From Candidatus Eiseniibacteriota bacterium (GTDB lineage Bacteria; Joyebacterota; Joyebacteria; Joyebacterales; Joyebacteraceae): a stretch of 5,227 nt of DNA. This document shows positions 1-5,227 of this stretch, piece after piece (position 1 is the first letter of the stretch; each line of letters starts with the position of its first letter). The translations under genes were made by a program, and so were the position numbers. Under the pieces are notes generated by a model. It did not search any database. It saw only the letters and a program-made list of their open reading frames with translations, and was not told the origin of the DNA. The DNA is taken from positions 1 through 5,227 of the forward strand of contig DAOVNE010000124.1 of the NCBI GenBank assembly GCA_030630395.1, given 5' to 3'.

Positions 1-1401
1 AACGATATCCTCTTCGTGGCGGATGATGTCTGGTCGTACGGTGATGACTTCAACGAGTATACGAAGAAAGAATCGAGCGAGGGCAAGTTCACGACCGAGT
101 CTGTCGTTATGGCGGAGACGGTGGCTGCGTCGCCCGCCGGGATGGACACTGTCATGTTCATGCTCAGGCGATACACCGACCCGTACCACGGCGATCTCAC
201 AGAGGACGATTTCCGCAACACAATGGACTTCGTGGAGGCCGACGTTAAGCCCGATCTGCTTGATGCACTGACGGACGGAGCGCTGGTCGTCAATTTCCAG
301 GGACACGCGAACAAGCATGTTCTGACTCACGAGCGGCTGCTCGTGGACAAGCATCAGGGCGACGATTTCGATTTCATTGAGAACGATGGCAAGCCGTTCA
401 TATTCTTCGGATTCGCCTGCAGTATCGCCAGGTTCTTCGACTCCATGGAAAGCTACTCGGGGTACGACTGCTTCGCTGAGCAGCTTCTCTTCCTTGACAA
501 CGAGCGGGGGGCGGTCGCTTCGTTTGCGAGCACGGGGCTTGAGTACCTGACCCCGAACATCAGATACAACAAGAAGATATTCGAGGCCATGTTCACCGAT
601 CCGACACCGACAGGCCCGCCGGAGGAGTACTTCTGGCCGAGGTGGTCGTTGGGTGGGATTCTCGGGAAGGCCGCCGTCAAGTACGCGAGCTCCGGGGGGT
701 CGGGCATCGCCGCAAGGCGCTTCGTGCTTCTGGGAGACCCTCTCCTTCACGTTGAGGCATCTCCCCCCACCATCCAGGTTGCCGTCGACGGGGTCGCGCA
801 TGCCAGCGGGGATTACCTGGAATCGAGCGCCGGTGAGATGGTCCAGATTGTCGCCGACATCATCGATGAGGTCGAGATCGACCCATCAACGATCTCAGTG
901 GTCGAGAGCGACATAGGTGAGGTAGATCCCGAACTCTACCTGGTCGAGTCCGTCACCGATACCGGAACCCAGCAGAGTCGCTGGTATCGCCTGACCTACA
1001 ACACTGAGATCCGCGACTGGAGCTACGACATCAGAATATCCGCCTCTGACGTGAACGGGCAGAGAACGACGTTCACGCTGCACGTGGCGGAGGGAAACAT
1101 GATCCTCATCCGGGACGTCGCGAACCACCCGAACCCGTTCGACCGCACGACGAGCATCATCTATCTTCTGAATCAGAGCGGTGCGGAGGTCGACGTGAAG
1201 ATCTACACGGTCGGAGGGCGTCTGATCGAGGTCTTCGAGGACGCGCCGAACGATCTCAACTACAACGCTCTCGTGTGGGACGGGACGGACAGGGACGGTG
1301 ACACGGTGGCCAATGGCGTCTATCTCTTCACCATCGAGGCGAGGGGAGAGGACGGGTCCAGCGCGATGACGCCTGTCGGGCGAATGGTGAAGATGCGGTG
1401 A
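1..1401 (+). CDS. Gingipain-like (peptidase C25) secreted cysteine protease with C-terminal FlgD-like domain, 5' partial
   Basis: The reading frame is open from base 1, so the true start lies upstream; the GTG at 16 is internal. Counting from the first visible codon, 466 residues remain. The opening LFVADD fits the C25 caspase-like fold. The likely catalytic pair is His102 in NFQGHANKH and Cys140 in FGFACSIARFFD, 38 residues apart (about 33 in gingipain R). The fold closes with LLGDPLLHVE (GDP at 245-247). An Ig-like beta-rich stretch follows at about 250-368. From about 373 comes a FlgD-Ig/type IX sorting-like domain, recognisable by NHPNPFDRTTS, KIYTVGGRLIEVF, VWDGTDRDG and ANGVYLF, ending in GRMVKMR. 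Such domains are known at the C-termini of exported FCB-group proteins, so secretion or surface attachment is inferred. The signal peptide and any propeptide are outside the window. The gene overlaps the next one by its stop codon. Family assignment is fairly secure; protease activity and substrate are not shown. Confidence 0.85.
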   Translation, partial: NDILFVADDVWSYGDDFNEYTKKESSEGKFTTESVVMAETVAASPAGMDTVMFMLRRYTDPYHGDLTEDDFRNTMDFVEADVKPDLLDALTDGALVVNFQGHANKHVLTHERLLVDKHQGDDFDFIENDGKPFIFFGFACSIARFFDSMESYSGYDCFAEQLLFLDNERGAVASFASTGLEYLTPNIRYNKKIFEAMFTDPTPTGPPEEYFWPRWSLGGILGKAAVKYASSGGSGIAARRFVLLGDPLLHVEASPPTIQVAVDGVAHASGDYLESSAGEMVQIVADIIDEVEIDPSTISVVESDIGEVDPELYLVESVTDTGTQQSRWYRLTYNTEIRDWSYDIRISASDVNGQRTTFTLHVAEGNMILIRDVANHPNPFDRTTSIIYLLNQSGAEVDVKIYTVGGRLIEVFEDAPNDLNYNALVWDGTDRDGDTVANGVYLFTIEARGEDGSSAMTPVGRMVKMR

Positions 1402-2222
1402 TGCGCGAGAGACTTAGAGAACTTGGCATAGATATCGAAGATCGATCGGGCAGGGCCGTGGCTCTGCCCGAAAGCACGCAGGCCATCGCCGCTATCGTGC
1501 GAGAGGCTGGGGAGCGCGGGCTCGTCGTAGCGCCCCACTGGCTCCCGAATGAGAGCCTCCCGGCCAGGAGGGCATCCGACTCCGGTGGCAGTCCTCCAAT
1601 CAAGAACGGGTCCGACTCGGGTGGAGGCGGCGCGATCCACATCTCACGCGAGCGAATGCGCGCGGTGAAGGACGTGGTTCCCGAGGATATGATGGCGACG
1701 GTTGAGGTCGGCATCCGCATCGGAGAGCTGGCGTCAGTCCTTGCCGAACGAGGTCTCTTCTGGCCGGCCGCGGAGCTCGCCGGAGTGGGCGAGATGCTCG
1801 GAGACGTCATCGAGCGTACCCCCGGCAATCACACCCGCCTTGGCAATACCGTCCGACGCTACATCCTCATGGTCGAGGCCGTTCTGCCTGACGCGGCAGA
1901 GATGCGCGCCGGAGCCAAGACCGTGAAGTGTGTGACTGGCTACGATCTCAAGCAGCTCTTCGTTGGGTCGTGGCAGACGCTCGGGGTCTTGACCGAGGCG
2001 ACTCTGAGACTCGAGGCCGAGGCGAACCACGACGCGGTTGCAGGCAGACTCGAACGTGATTTCGCCCCGCTTGAAGCGATGCGAAGAGAGGATGAGGTCG
2101 CGACCCGCGATGCAGAGGGCGTCGTCCAAGCCGCATGGTCGGAGTTCCTTCTGCGACTTAAGAAGGAGATTGACCCCGCGGGTGTGTTTCCGCCGATAGA
2201 GAGCATCGGCGCCGGAAGCTAG
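1401..2222 (+). CDS. Short FAD-linked oxidase subunit, GlcD/GlcE-like (2-hydroxyacid dehydrogenase)
   Basis: This 273-residue protein resembles the FAD-binding (PCMH-type) half of glycolate/lactate oxidase subunits. Visible marks are ESTQAIAAIVREAGERGL (25-42), a beta/alpha stretch DMMATVEVGIRIGELASVLAERGLF (97-120, shortened here in description), VLPDAAEMRAGAKTVKCVTGYDL (161-183) and FVGSWQTLGVLTEATLRL (187-204). A C-terminal DPAGVFPP (258-265) matches the usual end of these proteins. It is short: GlcE is about 350 residues and GlcD about 470-500, and only some 55 residues separate the FAD domain from the tail. The PRGxGT-type phosphate loop is not recognisable; a Ser/Gly-rich stretch (about 47-76) occupies its place. 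In the GYDL motif the usual Asn is Cys177. The ATG at 1401 shares its A with the upstream TGA; a GTG at 1398 is an equally possible start. GGTGA at 1386-1390 is only a weak ribosome site, so coupled translation is likely. The Fe-S partner follows. Function is inferred from family and partner. Confidence 0.8.
   Translation: MRERLRELGIDIEDRSGRAVALPESTQAIAAIVREAGERGLVVAPHWLPNESLPARRASDSGGSPPIKNGSDSGGGGAIHISRERMRAVKDVVPEDMMATVEVGIRIGELASVLAERGLFWPAAELAGVGEMLGDVIERTPGNHTRLGNTVRRYILMVEAVLPDAAEMRAGAKTVKCVTGYDLKQLFVGSWQTLGVLTEATLRLEAEANHDAVAGRLERDFAPLEAMRREDEVATRDAEGVVQAAWSEFLLRLKKEIDPAGVFPPIESIGAGS
1539..1628 (+). other. Low-complexity Ser/Gly/Asp insert in the FAD subunit
   Basis: Residues about 47-76 of the FAD subunit are rich in Ser, Gly, Asp and Pro (SDSGGSPP, NGSDSGGGG). 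They fall where related oxidases carry the short phosphate-binding loop before GGxVISxxRM (here GGGAIHISRERM). By memory of the family the stretch is about 15 residues longer than normal. It contains a 14-base direct repeat and a small CCTCC/GGAGG inverted repeat (1556-1560 with 1567-1571). Confidence 0.55.
1575..1624 (+). repeat. 14-bp direct repeat pair inside the FAD subunit gene
   Basis: TCCGACTCCGGTGG at 1575-1588 recurs as TCCGACTCGGGTGG at 1611-1624. Thirteen of 14 bases match and the offset is 36 bases (12 codons), so both copies encode SDSGG in frame. The bases between and beyond the copies do not repeat convincingly. Confidence 0.75.
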
Positions 2223-2223
2223 T

Positions 2224-2257
2224 GTGCTCGTGCGAAGTACATCGGAGGCCTGAGCAC
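2224..2257 (+). promoter_or_regulatory. Possible hairpin around the ribosome-binding site of the Fe-S subunit gene
   Basis: GTGCTC at 2224-2229 is the exact reverse complement of GAGCAC at 2252-2257. The flanking pairs 2223/2258 and 2230/2251 could add G-U wobbles, giving up to eight pairs. The 20-22 base loop contains the GGAGG ribosome site, and the right arm ends one base before the ATG. It could tune translation of the Fe-S subunit, but a 6-bp stem in GC-rich DNA can arise by chance. Confidence 0.3.
2244..2248 (+). promoter_or_regulatory. Ribosome-binding site GGAGG for the Fe-S subunit gene
   Basis: GGAGG lies 10 bases before the ATG at 2259. It decides this start and argues that the Fe-S subunit is initiated independently rather than only by readthrough of the upstream in-frame TAG. 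Confidence 0.8.
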
Positions 2258-2258
2258 G

Positions 2259-3797
2259 ATGGGACCCGGAAGAGAACTTGAACTCAGGCGTGAGCTCGCC
2301 GCAAAATGCCGCGCATGCGGCACCTGCCGTTCCGTCTGTCCCATCTTCGCTGAGATGGGTGTTGAGGGAGCCGTCGCCAGGGGCAAGGTCGCTCTCATCA
2401 GGGCTGTGCTCGACGGTGAGCTGGATCTGACGAACCTCTTCGATGAGAGGATCCAGCTCTGCCTCAACTGCAAGGCATGCGTCACGAGCTGCCCCAACGA
2501 TGTCCGCGTCGACGATCTCATTCTTGCCGCTCGGAGCAGCTTCGTCGAAGCGGGGCGCCTGCCCGCTCTGAAACGCATCGTCTTCCGCTACCTTCTCAAG
2601 CGCGGTCGGCTTCTCCCTCCGTTCGGCAGGTTCGCGTCGTTCATGCAGCGGTTTGTCCTCCGCGGCCTCCCCGAGGACAGCGTCTACCGGAAGTTTCTAC
2701 CGATCGTCGGCATGAACAGGGACCGCATCTTTCCCCAATTCGCGCCTCGCTCGCTCATCCACTCGATGCCGGAGGTCGTTTCTGCCCAGGTTCTTGCCCC
2801 CGCCGGGGTGTCCGCTCATGGGCGGCCAGGGGGCACACGGGATGAGTCCGGCACGCGCGCTAAGTCGGGTGGCGGCAGGGGCCATTCTGCCAGTGATGAT
2901 CGCGCCCACGATCGCACACGCATCGCCCGAGATGCTCGGCGCGTCGGATTCTTCGTGGGTTGTGCCACCAATCTCATCTACCCGGAGACGGGGAAAGCCA
3001 TTATTACCTTCCTGGCGCGCTCCGCTGTGGATGTCGTCATCCCGCAGAACCAGGGCTGCTGCGGCGCGCCGGCGTTCAACGCCGGTGACTACGTGACCGG
3101 CCGCGAGCTGGCGAGGAAGAACATCGAGGTGTTCCGACTCGCGGAGGTCAACGCGGTCGTGACCGGATGCGCGTCGTGTGGGCTCTCGCTCAAGCGTGAG
3201 TACGAGGAGACGCTCGGGATCGAGGGTGGATTTGGCATCCCCGTGTTCGACTTCACCGAGTTCCTCGCGTTGCGAGGGAGCGCAGGCGGAGACGCGCCTA
3301 CCGCGCATGACACGTCCGCCGCAGGTGGGGCGACCGCAGATGAGCGGTTTGCCACCCGGGCGGACACCGGCTCTGGCCGCCTCCGTGTCACGTACCACGA
3401 TCCCTGCCATCTCTCGCGTGGGCAGGGGATCACTGAGGAACCGCGAACGATGATCCGGACGCTTCCATGGGTCGAGTTTGTGGAGATGCAGGACTCGGAC
3501 CGCTGCTGTGGGGGAGGTGGGTCCTTCAATCTGACGCACTACGACCTGGCTGCAGCGATCGGTGAACGCAAGGCCGAAGCGATCAGGGCGACAGGTGCAG
3601 ATGTGGTCGTGACCGAGTGCCCTGCGTGCGTCATGCAGCTCAAGGACATGGTCGCTCGCTGCAGCCTGGATGTCGAGGTCCTGTCGATTGCGGACCTGCT
3701 TGCCTTGGACGACGCCGCGGCGGACCCGCTTGCCCTGGGCGATGCTGGTGATGAAGCTGGAAGAGCGCGAGTCGTCACTGGCCGGGGAGGGAACTGA
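2259..3797 (+). CDS. glcF: GlcF-type (Fe-S)-binding subunit of a glycolate/lactate-type dehydrogenase
   Basis: The product (512 residues) is an electron-transfer subunit of the GlcF/heterodisulfide-reductase-like type. Two 4Fe-4S motifs lie near the N-terminus: C17-C20-C23-C27P and C68-C71-C74-C78P. Two cysteine-rich CCG domains follow. The first has GC235ATN, C267C268G and C304xxC307 (about 228-337). The second has DPC383H, C416C417GGGG and C454xxC457 (about 374-477). All expected cysteines are present, so it should be active. It is about 100 residues longer than E. coli GlcF (about 407), because of two linkers (about 182-227 and 339-373) and a C-terminal tail with a 10-residue tandem repeat. 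There is no signal peptide, so it is cytoplasmic and probably sits at the membrane face. It follows the FAD subunit by 36 bases in the same reading frame and has a good GGAGG site. Family is secure; glycolate versus lactate or another 2-hydroxyacid cannot be told, and the symbol marks the family only. Confidence 0.93.
   Translation: MGPGRELELRRELAAKCRACGTCRSVCPIFAEMGVEGAVARGKVALIRAVLDGELDLTNLFDERIQLCLNCKACVTSCPNDVRVDDLILAARSSFVEAGRLPALKRIVFRYLLKRGRLLPPFGRFASFMQRFVLRGLPEDSVYRKFLPIVGMNRDRIFPQFAPRSLIHSMPEVVSAQVLAPAGVSAHGRPGGTRDESGTRAKSGGGRGHSASDDRAHDRTRIARDARRVGFFVGCATNLIYPETGKAIITFLARSAVDVVIPQNQGCCGAPAFNAGDYVTGRELARKNIEVFRLAEVNAVVTGCASCGLSLKREYEETLGIEGGFGIPVFDFTEFLALRGSAGGDAPTAHDTSAAGGATADERFATRADTGSGRLRVTYHDPCHLSRGQGITEEPRTMIRTLPWVEFVEMQDSDRCCGGGGSFNLTHYDLAAAIGERKAEAIRATGADVVVTECPACVMQLKDMVARCSLDVEVLSIADLLALDDAAADPLALGDAGDEAGRARVVTGRGGN
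2802..2939 (+). other. Low-complexity linker I in the Fe-S subunit (before first CCG domain)
   Basis: Residues about 182-227 are rich in Gly, Ser, Arg, Asp and His (GGTRDESGTRAKSGGGRG and the following SASDDRAHDR) and match no part of the GlcF core. They separate the helical region after the 4Fe-4S motifs from the first CCG domain (VGFFVGCATN). The DNA contains TCGGGTGGCGGC at 2865-2876, which matches 11 of 12 bases of 1617-1628 in the FAD gene insert. Confidence 0.6.
3273..3377 (+). other. Low-complexity linker II in the Fe-S subunit (between CCG domains)
   Basis: Residues about 339-373 are rich in Ala, Gly, Thr, Asp and Ser (for example DAPTAHDTSAAGGATADE). They sit between the end of the first CCG domain (FDFTEFLALRG) and the start of the second (LRVTYHDPCH), where GlcF proteins normally have a short join. 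It is probably a flexible, surface-exposed linker. Confidence 0.6.
3690..3749 (+). repeat. 30-bp tandem duplication at the 3' end of the Fe-S subunit gene
   Basis: Two adjacent 30-base units, 3690-3719 and 3720-3749, encode ADLLALDDAA and ADPLALGDAG (residues 478-487 and 488-497). In the first 27 bases only about five differ, mostly transitions. The first unit contains the normal end of the GlcF fold, so the second begins a tail of about 25 residues beyond it. Confidence 0.8.
3786..3790 (+). promoter_or_regulatory. Ribosome-binding site GGAGG for the galactanase gene
   Basis: GGAGG lies 8 bases before the ATG at 3799 and inside the last codons of the Fe-S subunit gene. It supports the chosen start and translation linked to the upstream gene. 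Confidence 0.8.
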
Positions 3798-3798
3798 G

Positions 3799-5227
3799 AT
3801 GCGGAGATTCATCTCCAGGTACTCGCATTCATCAGCACTCCTCCTGCCGGGGACTGTTGTCCTTGCTGTTGTTCTTCTTCTGGCCTCGGGTTCGTTCGAT
3901 GCCATGGGAGCGGCGGTCACGCTTCGTGTCGATATGCGCATCGAGTCTTCGTTCGAGCGGTTCGACCAGGACGTCGATATCGTCGTGGTGCGAGGATCAT
4001 TCAACGGATGGAGCGGCAACGCTGATGTTCTGAATGACGGCGATGGCGACGGCATCTACGAGATCATCCTGGATCTCGCTCCTGGGGAATACCCATACAA
4101 GTTCGTCATTCCTCTTGCCACGCACGACCGCTGGGAGCACTCGATCGCGGACCGCAGCGCGACCGTCGGCACGGGACCAGTCGAGATAGCCCCGGTCTTC
4201 TTCGATCATCGCGCCGGGTGGATGCCCGGCACGGTGCAGACAGGTGCGGACCTCTCCTTCACTCCAGAGCTCGTCTCGCTCGGCGCCGAGTACCGCGTCG
4301 ACGGGGTCCCTGTCGACCTCTTGGCAGCCTGCGCCGACCACGGCTTCGAGATCGTGCGACTGAGGCTATGGCACACGCCCGCCGAGCCCTGGCACGGGCT
4401 CAATGCGACCGTCGCGTTCGCACAGGACGTAAAGGCGCACGGGTTCGGGCTCATGCTCGACATCCACTACTCCGACTCGTGGGCCGACCCAGGGCAGCAG
4501 ACGAAACCGGCGGCGTGGGAAGGCCTCGCGCTCGAGGCACTGGTGGACTCGGTCTATGCATACACAAACGCCGTCGTTCGACGCTTCCGCGATGAGGGTG
4601 CGCTCCCCGACTATGTGCAGATCGGAAACGAGATCTCACCGGGGATGCTCTGGGATGATAGTCGCGTCGGCTGGCAGGGAAGCGAGTGGGACACGCCGGA
4701 GCAGTGGGACAACCTGGAGGCGCTACTGAGGGCCGGTATCGAGGGTGTGCGAGACAGCCTGGCGCCTGGTGAAGAGACTGCAGTCATCATCCACTACGCA
4801 GACGGTGGGAACAACGAGGGCTGCCGCTGGTTCTACGACAACCTCATTACGCGCGGCGTCCCGTTCGATATCATCGGGCTCTCGTTCTACCCGTGGTGGC
4901 ACGGGACCATCTGGGACCTCAGGGACAACCTGGACGACCTTGCGCTCACATATGGGCGCGAGCTGATGATCGTCGAGACCGGCTACCCGTGGACGCTCGA
5001 CTGGCATGATGACACGCACAACTTCGTCGGCGACTCGACACAGCTACACGTCAACTACCCGGCGACGCCGGATGGGCAGTTCGAGTTTCTCCGCGATGTG
5101 GTGGCGATCGTCGAGGCAGCGCCAGGCGGTCTCGGAACGGGTGTGCTCTACTGGGAGCCGGGCTTTCTTGTCGTCGATGGCGGCCCGGGCAATCCCTACG
5201 AGAACATCACGCTCTTCGACTTCGACG
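3799..5227 (+). CDS. Secreted GH53 endo-beta-1,4-galactanase with N-terminal carbohydrate-binding-like domain, 3' partial
   Basis: The frame runs from ATG 3799 to the window edge (476 complete codons) without a stop. Residues 1-38 form a signal peptide: basic MRRF start, hydrophobic core LLLPGTVVLAVVLLLA (15-29), cleavage probably near AMGAA. Residues about 41-135 form an E-set/CBM48-like beta-sandwich, seen in VRGSFNGWS (64-72), DGDGDGIYE and PGEYPYKFV. The GH53 catalytic barrel starts at TGADLSF (148-154) and shows VRLRLWHTP (186-194), LDIHYSDSWADPGQQTKPAAW (220-240, paraphrased here as one conserved block), QIGNE with acid/base Glu278, GLSFYPWWHGT, and VETGYPWT with nucleophile Glu393. GVLYWEP near the edge marks the last barrel strands, so the catalytic domain is almost complete. 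The family cleaves beta-1,4-galactan of pectic arabinogalactan I outside the cytoplasm. The ATG is one base after the previous stop, with a good GGAGG. What follows the barrel, perhaps a sorting domain, is not visible. Confidence 0.94.
   Translation, partial: MRRFISRYSHSSALLLPGTVVLAVVLLLASGSFDAMGAAVTLRVDMRIESSFERFDQDVDIVVVRGSFNGWSGNADVLNDGDGDGIYEIILDLAPGEYPYKFVIPLATHDRWEHSIADRSATVGTGPVEIAPVFFDHRAGWMPGTVQTGADLSFTPELVSLGAEYRVDGVPVDLLAACADHGFEIVRLRLWHTPAEPWHGLNATVAFAQDVKAHGFGLMLDIHYSDSWADPGQQTKPAAWEGLALEALVDSVYAYTNAVVRRFRDEGALPDYVQIGNEISPGMLWDDSRVGWQGSEWDTPEQWDNLEALLRAGIEGVRDSLAPGEETAVIIHYADGGNNEGCRWFYDNLITRGVPFDIIGLSFYPWWHGTIWDLRDNLDDLALTYGRELMIVETGYPWTLDWHDDTHNFVGDSTQLHVNYPATPDGQFEFLRDVVAIVEAAPGGLGTGVLYWEPGFLVVDGGPGNPYENITLFDFD

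Noticed and set aside
16..18. GTG at 16 as the start of the C25 peptidase
   Set aside because: The frame is open upstream to base 1 and the preceding NDILF already belongs to the conserved LFVADD strand, so the gene starts outside the window.
1328..1828. Minus-strand open frame of 166 codons across the gene 1/gene 2 junction
   Set aside because: Ser/Pro/Arg-rich composition, no recognisable motif, and fully covered by the supported plus-strand genes.
2927..2939. Perfect short hairpin CCGAG-ATG-CTCGG in linker I
   Set aside because: Five pairs with a 3-base loop and no T tract, inside a coding frame. Too small to call a terminator or element in GC-rich DNA.
2697..4055. Long open frame on the minus strand (452 codons) antisense to the Fe-S subunit and the galactanase start
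   Set aside because: Its product is Arg/Ser/Pro-rich without any fold-like pattern, and it lies opposite strongly conserved CCG domains. Long antisense frames are expected in GC-rich genes.
4218..4595. Plus-strand open frame of 125 codons within the galactanase
   Set aside because: Arg-rich out-of-frame shadow of the GH53 barrel, whose own frame is continuous and carries the family motifs.
1..5227. CRISPR array, tRNA/rRNA gene, insertion sequence, riboswitch or rho-independent terminator
   Set aside because: I saw no regularly spaced repeats, no tRNA-like cloverleaf or CCA end, no transposase or terminal inverted repeats, and no GC stem followed by a T run. Non-coding space totals under 40 bases.

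Overview
This GC-rich window (roughly 60% by eye) is packed end to end with four plus-strand genes. Both edges cut a gene. All four lie head to tail with junctions of an overlap, 36 nt and 1 nt, so they read as one transcription unit, and no promoter or terminator is visible inside it. The secreted peptidase with a C-terminal FlgD-like Ig/sorting-type domain points to the Fibrobacteres-Chlorobi-Bacteroidetes (FCB) side of the tree, or to one of the GC-rich uncultured candidate phyla near it (Eisenbacteria, Krumholzibacteriota and Latescibacteria are known for such proteins). This placement is an inference from domain style, not a phylogenetic result.

Layout. (1) Bases 1-1401: the 3' part of a gingipain-like (peptidase C25) secreted protease, with an Ig-like segment and a FlgD-like C-terminal domain. 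(2) 1401-2222: a short FAD-linked oxidase subunit of the GlcD/GlcE type, with an odd Ser/Gly-rich stretch where the FAD pyrophosphate loop normally sits and most of the C-terminal domain missing. (3) 2259-3797: a GlcF-type iron-sulfur subunit with two 4Fe-4S motifs and two cysteine-rich CCG domains, expanded by two low-complexity linkers and a 10-residue tandem repeat at its C-terminus. (4) 3799 to the right edge: a secreted GH53 endo-beta-1,4-galactanase with an N-terminal signal peptide and a carbohydrate-binding-like beta-sandwich domain. It is cut by the window end.

How they might work together. Genes 2 and 3 very probably form a membrane-associated 2-hydroxyacid (glycolate/lactate-type) dehydrogenase: the FAD subunit oxidises the acid and the Fe-S subunit passes electrons on. 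Genes 1 and 4 are exported hydrolases for protein and pectic galactan. The unit therefore looks like a polymer-scavenging heterotroph's secreted enzymes interleaved with a respiratory oxidase. The mix may be functional or only reflect tight packing.

I found no clear new defence, mobile or RNA system. The points most worth a second look are the reduced FAD subunit, the Ser/Gly-rich inserts shared in style and partly in sequence by genes 2 and 3, and the fact that genes 2 and 3 share one reading frame, separated by a single TAG codon.
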